Assembly: GCA_018398805.1 (NCBI GenBank)
Contig: JAGFBZ010000739.1
Span: 738,001 to 802,000 of the forward strand
Origin: Hirundichthys speculiger
Lineage: Eukaryota; Chordata; Actinopteri; Beloniformes; Exocoetidae
Length of the DNA stretch: 64,000 bases
Direction: 5' to 3'
Part shown: positions 1 through 8,720 of the stretch, piece by piece
How positions within the stretch are numbered: the stretch's first letter is position 1
Layout: each line of letters starts with the position of its first letter
Position numbers and translations under genes: made by a program
Notes under the pieces: generated by a model
Told to the model about the DNA's origin: nothing
The model's input: the letters and a program-made list of their open reading frames with translations, nothing else
The model's database searches: none

Positions 1-1171
1 ATAAATATTTACCACATTAGAATAAAGGAGGAAAAAAAAAACTTGAACAGATCCCTCCTGGCTTTGTGTCCCATTTTAGTCTGAAATATTTTATTACATA
101 TATTTCCACCTTGACAAGATAACAGCTGTGGAAAACATTGGGGTCATTTATTTTTGCAACGGTGAAATAGCCGACAATAGAACTGAAAAGCTTTAATCTG
201 AAAACATCCTTATCAGTTTCTACACTCATATTCATCTAAAATATATATATATATATAAGTTATATTTTCTAGAGACCCAGGAATGTTGCCTTCTGACATC
301 TTATGTGATGCATGCAAGCAAACACTTGAAAGTCAATTAAGTATATTTCTGTGTGTCTTGACAACCTGTCAACTCTGCTGACATAGTCTTAATTGTCCTG
401 GTTCAGTAAATCCCTGCTATCAAACACTGCACGGAGATTAAAAGATTGATTTGCAAGTAGTCCCTGACCCATGGTCTTACTCACAGGCTTCTACAAATGT
501 CACTCGCACGCTCTGCAGGTCTGAGCAAAGCATTCAAACATCTGGCATTCAGATGTTTGAAAGAATATTCAGAGACGAAGGGGTTTGGTGGGCGTACGGA
601 GGGTCCGCTCCCCTTTTCTCTTGCTTACAATCATCTATGAGTAAACAAGGTGCTGCTGTCAGAGTTCCTCGCTGATGGCTTTTTGGGATTCACGTAAAAT
701 ATTCATAAGGCGTGTCCTGAAATGTCATAGCAGTGAATGAGCTGCAGAGGGCTTGTTTGGTGTCACGTTGTCCTACAAGTTTAATCTAGAGAACATCACC
801 CCGGCGTCTTGCTTCCTGCAGCTTTGCTTCGGGGTTAAGTTTAATTGATTCTACATCTATTTCTACTACTAATGATAATATCCTTGATATTTTCTTTTTT
901 ACACTTGCTTGAGGATGATAAAGGAGAATAAAAGCATTTTTAGCAAATGAGTCCTGATGTAGAAAACTTTTTTCATTAATTATATAATCGTCTTTCAGTA
1001 GATAATTATATCCAAATTGAGTCCTCAGGCTAGATGCTGAACTCTATGTTACTATGGCTTTGTGCCCAGAACTTCAAACTGGTAACTTTCTCACTATAGG
1101 ATGACCACCTCATGTCCTAACTGAGTTGATAGAATAACTGTGTTATTAGTTTCAAAGACTCATTTTGCTTT
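1..1171. other. AT-rich non-coding stretch, no gene seen
   Basis: No open frame here resembles a protein and no repeat family was recognised. The only simple structure is a short (AT)n tract at about 238-257. The composition matches the rest of the window. Confidence 0.6.
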
Positions 1172-2300
1172 GGTTCAGGTGCTTGATTTGTTGGCGCTGT
1201 CGCTGTCTCTGAAAGAGTTACCGGCAGCTACAGGGGAATAAAGCTGATGGGCCGCACAACAAATTTATGGGAAAGAATAGTAGAAGCTAGACGAAGGACA
1301 GAAGTGAGCATCCGTGAACATTAGTATGGTTCCATGACAAAAAAAAGCGTACCTCTAGATGCAATATTTGGTTTGAGGAGGCTTTAGAAGTACAGAAGGT
1401 CAGGGGGAGCTGCATTGTGTCTTTGTAGACCTTCAGAAAGCAGATGACAGGGTGCGATAGAGGAGCTATGGTATCGGTTTGAGGATGTCTGGAGTAGCAG
1501 AGATGTTTGTTACAGGGGTGCAGGACCTGCACGAGAACTTTAAAACATGAAGGTGTGCTGTAGGTGTGACAGAGGAGTCACAGGTGGAGGTGGGACTCCA
1601 TGAAGGATCAGCTCTGAGCCCCTTCTTGTCTGTTATGGTGATGGACGGACAGACTGACAGATTGAGGTTATACAGGAATCTCCATGGACTGTGATGTTTG
1701 CAGATGACATTGTGATCGGTAGCGAGAGCAGGGAGTAGGTGGAGGAACATCTAGAGAGGTGGAGGTATGTCCTGGAAAGGAGAGGAATGAAGGTTAGCTG
1801 CAAGGAAGTACATGCGTGTAAATGAGAGGGACACGAGTGGATCAGTGAGGTTACAGGGAGAAGAGGTGAAGGAGGTGGAGGATTTTAAGTACTTAGAGTC
1901 AACAGTTCAGAGCAACGGAGAGAGTGGAAAAGAGGTGAAGGAACATCTGCAACCAGGTTGGAATGAGTGGAGAAAAGAGTCCGAGTGTTGTTTGGTTTAG
2001 AGACGATGGCACTGAGACACTCAGGAGACAGATCTGGAGGTTAAAATGTTGAGGTTCTCTTTGGGAGTGACCAGGATGGATAGGACCAGGAATGAGAACA
2101 TCAGAGGAACAGAACATGTTAGATGTGTTGAGAGAAATATCGGCAGAAGGATGATGAGGTTGGAACTGCCAGGCAGGAGGTCTAGAGGAAGACCAACGAG
2201 GAGATTTATGGATGTAGAGAAAGAGGACATGAAGTTAGTTGGTGGAAACTAACACTGTGGCGACCCCTGAAGGGAACACCTGAAAGGAAAAAGAAGAAGA
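1172..2300 (+). pseudogene. Decayed LINE reverse transcriptase, 3' half
   Basis: This is the 3' part of a non-LTR retrotransposon, an element that copies itself through RNA by target-primed reverse transcription. Read in shifting frames it gives the fingers-region motif YRGIKLM (about 1224-1245), then an FADDIVIGSESRE block at about 1697-1735 carrying the two catalytic aspartates (family F/YADD motif), then KEVKEHLQPGWNEWRK and LRFSLGVTRMDR near the C terminus (about 1930-2080). It ends in a GTGGCGACCCCTGAAGGGA-type tail followed by an AAG-rich run at about 2253-2300, which I recognise as a common teleost LINE 3' end. In-frame stops and frameshifts are frequent, and the endonuclease half is absent, so this is a 5'-truncated dead copy. 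The clade (RTE-like or other) is not settled from sequence alone. Confidence 0.8.
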
Positions 2301-2421
2301 ACCCTGGTCAGAACCTGTCCGTGGACCTCCCTTGTAATGTCCCTAGGGTTATTTTAAGGTTCGGTGTTTATTCTTTTTAACCGTTTCATCATAAACATCA
2401 AATTCCAGCAATATGAAATTT

Positions 2422-2503
2422 TGCTTTGGTTCAGGTGCTTGATTTGTTGGCGTTGTCGCTGTCTCTGAAGAGTTGCGGCAGCTACAGGGGGAATAAAGCT
2501 GAA
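2422..2503 (+). repeat. Second fragment of the same LINE RT region
   Basis: This roughly 80-bp stretch repeats 1172-1245 with few changes (both contain GGTTCAGGTGCTTGATTTGT and the AGCTACAGGGG..AATAAAGCTGA run). It corresponds to the YRGIKLM region of the reverse transcriptase and stops there. It lies about 120 bp past the 3' end of the larger fragment, in the same orientation. It may be a separate truncated insertion or a local duplication. Confidence 0.75.
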
Positions 2504-2579
2504 ATATGAAATAACAGAACATTTAACCCCAGATTTATTTATTTATTAATTTCTAGTGCTGTAAATTCTTTCAGTAAAA

Positions 2580-2717
2580 ACGCATGCCTGAAAAAACGCT
2601 CAGGTCATACATCACTCCCAGCACTGGCAAAAGTTCAAAAGCTGGCTTCAAAAACATGGTACATGCATGAGTCTAGATTGGAGTGGTAGACTCTGGTTAC
2701 TATTACTCTTCTCAATA
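2580..2717 (-). pseudogene. LINE fragment, distal piece beyond the MITE
   Basis: Read on the minus strand, weak similarity to the LINE protein at 3459-4040 seems to continue on this side of the MITE at 2718-3458, with a Q-S-L-containing stretch where I would expect the continuation. The alignment is by eye and poor. The junction argument is stronger: the MITE is flanked by TA and sits directly between the two parts. Confidence 0.4.
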
Positions 2718-3458
2718 CAGTGGTACCTCTACTTACTAACGTCTCTACATATTAAATTTTCAGGTTACGAAATGCCTCAATGGGAAAATATTGCCTCTTG
2801 TTTTACAAAAGAAATTTCAGGATACGAAAAGCAGAAATACAGTAGCGCTGCTACTCGCAGCTCCCAGAGTTTACCATACGTAAAAATACTTGTCGGCTCT
2901 GTATCTCGGTTTAAAAGCGGTGCGTCCGAGCTGCTCTGCCATTGGGTATCGCTTAGCATCTTCCTGGCATCCCATTGACTAGGAGGGCCCCTTGTCTGTA
3001 TGATCGTAACCCAGCAACCCAGATAAACAAACAATTTTTACCTCCGCCAAGGAGGTTGTGTTTTTGTCTGTCTGTCTGTGTTCAAGATAACTCAAAAAGT
3101 TCTGGATGGATTTTGATGAAATTTTCAGGAGTTGTCAGAAATGTGAAAAGGAAGAATTGATTTCATTTTAGGTGTGATCCGGAAGAAATCCTGGATTCTG
3201 GATCACTTTAAAATTTTCGATAATTGTTGCGTTTATTGGAGGTCTGCGCTCTCTGAGTGCTTTTCTAGTTCTAACATGTATTTCTTACAGGTTTTCATCC
3301 CATTTCATGTATTATTTATAATTTATAAAAAAACATATGTCTGAATTTTGGGGGGGTTGGAACAGATTAGGGCATTAACATGCGTCTCTACTTTCGTAAT
3401 TTTTAGATTACGAAACTACTTCCAGAACCAATTAATTTCGTAAGTAGAGGTACCACTG
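2718..3458. mobile_element. Composite MITE (pogo/Tigger-like ends), copy 1
   Basis: This is a 741-bp non-autonomous DNA transposon. The ends are inverted: it opens with CAGTGGTACCTCTACTTAC and closes with GTAAGTAGAGGTACCACTG, flanked by TA on both sides (2716-2717 and 3459-3460). A TA target and CAGT-type ends fit the Tc1/mariner superfamily, pogo/Tigger branch. No transposase is encoded. The interior contains a short-form family A repeat at 3040-3270. A second copy at 47674-48421, in reverse orientation, has family A at the same internal position, so the composite seems to have moved as a unit. The element splits a minus-strand LINE fragment. Confidence 0.85.
3040..3270 (+). repeat. Family A repeat, short form, inside MITE
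   Basis: This copy runs from ACCTCCGCCAAGGAGGTTGT through a (GTCT)n stretch to GAGTGCTTTTCTAGTT. Family A is a dispersed element found six times in the window (5298, 7114, 14983, 47867, 51751). This copy lacks the middle section of about 165 bp present in the long form. Its ends, CCTCCGCCAAG and the GGAGGTCTGCGCTC side, are partly complementary. No coding capacity was recognised. Confidence 0.8.
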
Positions 3459-4040
3459 TATTAGCTCTGTGATATCTTTATGTCGGCCTTTTTAGCTATC
3501 GGTAGAAATTCTTGATATCAGCAGCATCTTTAGTCTGTCCTGCCTGCCTTGATAGTTCCACTTTCTCATCTTCCTCTTTCGGTTTCTGCTGTTTGAGACA
3601 TTCAGTTAGAAATTCACATATTGCGGATGCATAACTGGATCTTTGCTGTCTCATCCTGGTTGGTGGCTTATTTCCGGCCTTCCTTTTTCTGCTCAGCCTA
3701 CACTCTCGCAGTGCTGGGCTTGGGCCGAAACCCTCCATGTATTGTGATGAGTTTTCTCGTCTTCACATCAGTGGCTTCCATTTCCTCCTGTGGCCATTAT
3801 ATTAGACCAGCTGGGGATCTGATTACAGGCTGTGCATATGTGTTGATGGCTTGGATTCTGCTCTTCCCATGCTGTTGACATTATTTCAGGATCTGCCTCA
3901 CTCTCTGCGGGTACCTGGATGCGGCCAGCATCTTTGCAGCCTCCTCGTAGTTACTATTTGACTGTGGGATCACAACATATCTGTGGCTGTTCTGACAATC
4001 TGCTGTATTGTATTCTGGTACTTCAGCCCCTTCACTTGAG
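3459..4040 (-). pseudogene. Decayed LINE, C-terminal RT region
   Basis: On the minus strand the readable protein pieces are, in order, YPQRVRQILK (about 3915 down to 3885), RIQAINTYAQPVIRSPAG (near 3850-3805), EATDVKTRKLITIHGGFRPK (about 3783-3724) and a charged run ending near DIKNFYR (3496-3520). I recognise this order as the post-RT part of a common fish LINE, after the catalytic domain. Stops and frame changes interrupt it and no 5' part is present. The 741-bp MITE is inserted at its 3' side. Which LINE clade it belongs to needs a database comparison. Confidence 0.65.
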
Positions 4041-4172
4041 TGGATTTTTTTTTCTCTTTTTTAATACCATTTCAGCAGATCTCACTCTTGTCATTTAACA
4101 ATGTATGTAAGTTAACAATACAAACATTGAACTAAGGATTTGCAAAGCACTTGCGTCACATTCAAACCTTTT

Positions 4173-4370
4173 AAGCTGCAAACAGAGGGGCCACTGGAGA
4201 GCTCGGTGGTTTCGGCGGGTGGGAAATTTACAGAAAGCTACAGTCCTCCTGTAGTGGTTACAGGTTCAACTCTAGACCTGCATCCCGTTGTTGCGTGTCT
4301 TTCCCATTTCCCATTAAATAAAGGCCTCTTGATCCAAAAACAATCTTTAAAAAAAATAAGTTGCAAACAG
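4173..4370 (+). mobile_element. tRNA-derived SINE with 13-bp target duplication
   Basis: The SINE body is 4186-4357. It has a box-B-like CAGGTTCAACTC segment at about 4260, a GTGTCTTTCCCATTTC stretch, AATAAAGGCCTC and an A-rich tail. It is flanked by AAGCTGCAAACAG (4173-4185) and AAGTTGCAAACAG (4358-4370), a 12/13 target-site duplication, which marks retroposition by a LINE machinery. The tail half matches the minus-strand SINE at 35835-36019 (same AATAAAGGCC and AATCTTTAAAA segments), so both belong to one family. The tRNA-like head is degraded. Confidence 0.85.
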
Positions 4371-4439
4371 TTATTAACTATGCTTTTGGAAAATGCACCC
4401 AGATCTGGTATTTAATTTATTCATTTCTTTTTGCATTGA

Positions 4440-4560
4440 GGATACATGGATCTAATGAGGTATGAATGAATGAAATGAAAGAATGAAATGAATGAATGAA
4501 ATAAAAAATAAAATGAAATGAATGAAAAATACTTTATTAATCCCAGAAGGGAAATTCAAC
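4440..4560 (-). repeat. LINE 3' tail with (TTCA)n run
   Basis: On the minus strand this reads GAATTTCCCTTCTGGGATTA then ATAAAGTATT and a long degenerate TTCATT run. That is the shape of the 3' end and microsatellite tail of L2/CR1-like fish LINEs, as I remember them. No coding part is attached. The run appears on the plus strand as irregular GAATGAAAT units at 4462-4530. Confidence 0.55.
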
Positions 4561-5297
4561 ATTGTAGGGAGGATTTTTTTTTCAACAATAAATAAATGAC
4601 AGCAAAAATAATATTGAATTAATAATAGTAAGATGTAGTATATAGGTATACTTTTCCCCCACTTTTTATAGAGATTATTTATCTCTTATGATCGGTCATT
4701 TTTGCGTTCCTGACAAGACTGGCTGTATTCAAGTGAAAACTCTACTTTTCCTACAGCTTGAAAGACCTAAGTTTAACCAACAGATGCCCCCAATGACAGA
4801 AGGATTAAAGGGGAATTAGATGTATTGACATGTCATGCACAGTAATAAAAAGGTAAAGATCTGAGAGAAGGGACGCTAGACTCCATTGTGATCATTTTAG
4901 GGGGTATTTTAGTGTGGAGCACTGCAGAAACATCAGCAAATTATATTAAAGAATAAACCTGGAGATGGAGAAGGGCTGCATTGTTAGGAAATAATAAGTG
5001 ATATCAACAGAGAAATGGGCAGGAAAATGACTGGCTGGAACACAACTGATGCAGCAATTTACCATTGATTTAATGAAAGACCCAAGATCAGTAGACAGAT
5101 TCATACAAGGAAAAATTATTAAATATTGATTAGTTTATAAGTAAATATGCTCAGATCTCAAACTAACAGACAAAAAAAAAATCCATAATTGTCTTGCAGA
5201 AATGTGTGAAAAGAGTGCAAATTGGTAATATTACATCACCTGCAATAACCCAGTTTAGATCAGTTAAGACCGGATATAAACTGACAGAGACGCTGCA
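4561..5297. other. No gene seen
   Basis: AT-rich sequence with short poly-A and AAT runs. No long frame, no structural RNA and no recognised repeat. Confidence 0.5.
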
Positions 5298-5689
5298 AAC
5301 TAGAAACCTTCACCAAGCGTAGCAATTCTCCCATAGAGCGATTTACAGATTGTGATAAAATCAGCATTCTGGATCAGATCCGAATCAGCCTTTGAAATTT
5401 GATAGAGGTTCCCATTGTCAATCCCTGAGTCAAATTTTATGAGTTTGGGGCAATAATTAACGGAGATATTGAGAAACAAAATCTTTGGCCCCATTGACCG
5501 CAACGTTATTGAAAATTTGAAAGTGATCCAGAATCCAGGATTTCTTCTGGATCACAGCCAAAATGAAATCAGTTCTTCCTTTTCACATTTCTGACAACTC
5601 CTGAAAATTTAATCAAAATCCATCCATAACTTTTTGAGTTATCTTGAACACAGACAGACAGATAAACACATAACCTCCTTGGCGGAGGA
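5298..5689 (-). repeat. Family A repeat, long form
   Basis: This is a minus-strand copy of about 392 bp. It starts on the plus strand at AACTAGAAACC and ends at CCTCCTTGGCGGAGG. It contains the middle block (a segment reading GACTCAGGGATTGACAATGG on its own strand) that the short form lacks. Conserved-looking small frames occur in several copies, but they follow from shared ancestry of a non-coding repeat, and other copies break them. Confidence 0.85.
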
Positions 5690-5799
5690 TAATAATAATG
5701 AACAGAAAGTACAAAATAGTCTTCCTTATTTTGTAAACCTTCACTCACATCTGTTTCAGTAGTTAAAATAATAACCGTTAAAATTAAAGCCGTCATGTG

Positions 5800-6066
5800 C
5801 GCATCCTGCTCTTATTTAATTTCATTTGCCTATCCATGAAATCTGCACGGTGTCTTTTACTTTGTCTAGCTTCTTTTAATTTTGATTTATTTAGGTATTA
5901 TGATTCATTTTATTGTTTTTTTCTTTCTTTTTTATATGATTTTAATGTTTTTATTATTTTATCTTATTTTTATTTCCTCCTGTTTTCTGTAATGCTTCAA
6001 ATGTTTTATGTAAAGCACCTTAAATTGTCTTGTACAGGAAATGTGCTCTACAAATAAACTTGCTTT
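5800..6066 (+). repeat. LINE-type 3' UTR ending in an AATAAA-like tail
   Basis: A T-rich stretch is followed by TATGTAAAGCACCTTAAATT, then GAAATGTGCTCTACAAATAA and ACTTGCTTTG. The same terminal motif recurs at 12780-12845, 33098-33146 and, diverged, at 43193-43255. I recognise it as the 3' end of an abundant teleost retroposon. No protein-coding part is preserved here. Confidence 0.6.
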
Positions 6067-6520
6067 GTTTTGCTTATCTGTGGAGGCCCGATGCTATCGA
6101 TGCTATACAGCAAGGTTAATCAATTAAAATTCTAATGGGTCCAGTCACTAAAATTTCTTCTGTCACAAGGTCCAGACCACACATCTCTTGCATCACATAC
6201 CATGGCATACATAACCTGTCCATGTTAATCAAGAGCACATCATATATTTCCATGTCATTTCAACATTGATTTTTTGTGTTCACATTGAGACACGTGCAGC
6301 TAACAGTGAACTTGAGGCCTGCATTACAACTAATAAAAATATTTCTTCATAATGAAATCAAAAGTGCCTCTTCCTGAAATGATGCAAATAAAATTTTTAG
6401 AAGTGCCTTTTCTCTTCATATTTTCATCTTTCCCTTCCTGAAAACAATTAACCCAACAATGGTGTCAAATTAAAACAGCTGAAAAGGTATTGAAGGCCAA
6501 CTTTTTATGAACGTATTTAA
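6067..6520. other. No gene seen
   Basis: Mixed AT-rich DNA between two repeats. No open frame over 60 codons and no recognised motif. Confidence 0.5.
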
Positions 6521-6965
6521 TTCAATTCAATTTTATTTGTATAGCGTCTGTTACAATGTCAATCGTTTTACAGAGACCCAGAGCATGACCCCCGAGCAAA
6601 TATCGTTAACTAAAATTATTAAATTAAATCCAATCAATGATAATGGCAAGTAAAAAACTTCCACAGAGGCAACCTTTAAGCCAAACAGTGGCAAGGAAAA
6701 ACTCCACTTTAAGAGGAAGAAACCTTGAGCAGGACCTGGATCATATGGATCACCTTCCTGCTGAAGACCAGCCGGGTAAAGAAAGAAAAGAGGGGAGAGA
6801 CAGGACAGAGAGAGGAGAGCACACAAATGACTAAATATAATGACCATATAAACATAAACAGATGGAGGTAGCAGCACTGGGATGAGATGGTTAGAGGACC
6901 AGGTCACCGATCACCTCGCCAGTCAGAACCCCAAACACAAGTGGAGGAGGGATGACCATGATGAC
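6521..6965 (-). repeat. Teleost interspersed repeat 'TTTTATTTGTATAGCG', minus copy
   Basis: It opens with TTCAATTCAATTTTATTTGT and holds the segments AGGAAAAACTCCACTTTAAG and GAGGAAGAAACCTTGAGCAG. The same unit occurs in the opposite orientation at 43320-43846, where those segments appear reverse-complemented. It is an abundant fish repeat by recognition; its mobilisation class is unclear to me. The small open frames across it (for example 6637-6834 on plus) read basic and low-complexity and are not credible genes. Confidence 0.75.
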
Positions 6966-6997
6966 CAGAGAATAGAACTGCAAATCAGCATGATCTG

Positions 6998-7001
6998 AAA
7001 A
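6998..7001 (-). terminator. Pol III T-run downstream of tRNA-Gly
   Basis: On the minus strand TTTT begins 14 nt after the tRNA discriminator base. A run of four T is the usual minimal RNA polymerase III terminator, and this is the first such run after the gene. Confidence 0.6.
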
Positions 7002-7014
7002 TCTGCAAAGTTTT

Positions 7015-7086
7015 TGCGTTGGCCGGGAATCGAACCCGGGTCAACTGCTTGGAAGGCAGCTATGCTAACCACTATACCACCAACAC
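7015..7086 (-). tRNA. tRNA-Gly, anticodon TCC
   Basis: This 72-nt tRNA reads GGA-type glycine codons. The acceptor arm is GTGTTGG with CCAACGC plus discriminator A; position 2 is T, giving a T-G wobble in the stem. The anticodon arm is GCTGC-CTTCCAA-GCAGT with TCC at 7051-7053. The T arm is CCGGG-TTCGATT-CCCGG. Internal promoter boxes are intact: TGGTATAGTGG (A box) and GGTTCGATTCC (B box). There is no intron, and CCA is not encoded, as expected in eukaryotes. The body matches the vertebrate tRNA-Gly(TCC) as I remember it, except for the wobble, so it looks functional rather than a SINE head. It stands alone between repeats. Confidence 0.93.
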
Positions 7087-7113
7087 CTACCCCACATGAA
7101 AAATGAAGTTATT

Positions 7114-7352
7114 ACGTCCACCAAGGAGGTTGTTTTTGCCGGCATCTATCTGTCTGTCTGTGTTAAGGATAACTCAAACAGTTGTGGATAGATTTTGATT
7201 ACATTTTCAGGAGTTGTCGTAAATGTGAAAAGGAAGAACTGATTTCATTTTCGGTGTGATCCGGAAGAAATTCTGGATTCTGGATCACTTTCAAATTTTC
7301 AATAATTGTTGCGCTTGGTGGAGGTCTGCGCTCTCCCAGTGCTTTTCTAGTT
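7114..7352 (+). repeat. Family A repeat, short form
   Basis: This copy lies 27 bp from the tRNA 5' end. It has the usual start (ACGTCCACCAAGGAGGTTG, slightly diverged), the (TGTC)n stretch and the end GCTTTTCTAGTT. It shares the internal deletion junction TTTTCAATAATTGTTGCG with the copies at 3040 and 47867. Its far end directly abuts the hAT BED-finger fragment at 7352-7489. Confidence 0.85.
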
Positions 7353-7489
7353 TACCATGTAACACTGTCGTACTGGGCCCGAAGCTCGTTGATTTTCGGC
7401 GCTCTCACTTCAGACTTTGGTGAAAAGATTTCATCAAAAAACGTGTGTTTGGTCTCGTAGTGGCGCTTGATATTCCCGCTTTTGATTAA
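7352..7489 (-). pseudogene. BED-type zinc finger fragment of a hAT-like transposase
   Basis: The minus strand gives 45 open codons ending at TAA (7352-7354). The frame contains LIKSGNIKRHYETKH followed by SEVRAPKINELRAQY. H-Y-E-T-K-H is the histidine pair of a BED zinc finger, and the following helix matches the region after the finger in hAT transposases and their domesticated ZBED/GTF2IRD2-like relatives. The cysteine half of the finger is missing and the frame stops where family A begins, so this is a broken fragment. It has no start codon and is not a gene by itself. Confidence 0.7.
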
Positions 7490-7789
7490 AGGTGGGGTAG
7501 GTGTTCTTTGAAACAACGGTTCCAGCAATCCAACTCAAGTGAGATTTTGAAAATATACACTCCCTCCCTCCTCCCAAAGGCTCCGCCTCCTCCTCTTCAG
7601 CTCACCCCTCGAAACCACGCCTTCACACGATTCACAACTACATGAACCATAGGGAGGGAGGGAGGGGTGGGAGTGCATTGATATTTGATGGACGTATTAG
7701 GCAGCCAATAAATGTATTTATGGTCCAGACAGAACCTTTATTTGGTCCGGATCCGGACCAAGGTCCTCCATTTGGTGATCCCTGCTATA
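7490..7789. other. Remnant sequence between hAT fragment and Tc1
   Basis: This stretch is rich in CTCC and GGGAGGGAGGG runs, which pair partly with each other (7561-7575 against 7650-7668). It may be the terminal region of the same hAT element. No gene was seen. Confidence 0.35.
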
Positions 7790-8440
7790 CAGTGTCTTGC
7801 TTTTCAACCTTTTGCCAAATTTCAGGCTTAAAACATAAAGATGTAAAATGTTATTTTTTTTGTCAAGAATCAACAACAAGTGGGGCACAATTGTGAAGTG
7901 GAACAAAATTTATTGGATATTTTAAACTTTTTTAACAAATAAAAAACTGTAAAGTGGGGCGTGCAATATTATCAGCCCCCTTTACTTTCAGTGCAGCAAA
8001 CTGACTCCAGAAGTTCAGTGAGGATCTTTGAATGATCCAATGTTGTCCTGAATGACTGATGATGATCAATAGAATCCACCTGTGTGGAATCAAGTCTCCG
8101 TATAAATGCACCTGCTCTGTGATGGTCTCAGGGTTCTGATTAAAGCTCAGAGAGCATCATGAAGACCAAGGAACACACCAGGCAGGTCCCAGATACTGTT
8201 GTGGAGAAGTTTAAAGCTGGATGTGGATACAAAAAGATTTCCCAAGCTTTAAACATCTCAAGGAGCACTGTGTAAGCAGTTATATTGAAATGGAAGGAGT
8301 ATCAGACCACTGCAAATCTACCAAGACCTGGCCGTCCCTCTAAACTTTCATCTGGAACAAGGAGAAGACTGATCAGAGATGCAGCAAAGAGGTCCATGAT
8401 CTCTCTCATGAATCTCTCCACAAATAAATAATCTAGCGTA
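7790..8440 (+). mobile_element. Tc1-like transposon, 5' end and start of transposase
   Basis: The element starts at CAGTGTCTTGC after TA (7788-7789) and runs through a long terminal region into a transposase start at 8159. From there the frame reads MKTKEHTRQVPDTVVEKFKA, then ISQALNISRSTV, a TAA stop at 8273-8275, and on to LPRPGRPSKLSSGTRRRLI (about 8321-8377) and a second stop at 8429-8431. These are the two helix-turn-helix DNA-binding domains joined by the GRPS linker of Tc1 transposases. The catalytic DD34E domain does not follow, so the copy is dead. Confidence 0.88.
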
Positions 8441-8720
8441 GCGTGTCCATGACAGAACACCAGAGAAGTCGGTACTTCCTTAAAAAAAAAGAAAAAATCT
8501 TAATAATAGATGCCCTACCAGCATCTTCCCAAATCAAACATGGAGGAAGCATCCTGACCCGGATTGCTTCACTGCCTCAGGGCCTGGATCACAAGCCATC
8601 CATGAGGGGAAAACTAATTCCCAGGTTTACCAATTAATATCTGACAATGTCCTAAACATGATCCTCGACATGAAAGGAAATCCACCAGAAAATGGATCCA
8701 GGAAGAGTTAATCTACCTTT
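8441..8720 (+). pseudogene. Tc1-like transposase catalytic-domain fragment
   Basis: The sequence holds a frame with IKHGGSILTRIASLPQGLDH, which corresponds to the KHGGGS(I/V)MVW..F block before the second catalytic aspartate of Tc1 transposases, and then EGKT-like and YQ-like pieces. It does not continue smoothly from the N-terminal part at 8159-8431: the intervening catalytic segment is missing. It may be a deletion derivative or a second Tc1 family joined to the first. Confidence 0.55.

Noticed and set aside
5300..5503. Conserved small frame repeated at 14894-15193 and 51818-52093
   Set aside because: It lies inside family A; other copies are frameshifted or lack the region, so similarity reflects repeat ancestry.
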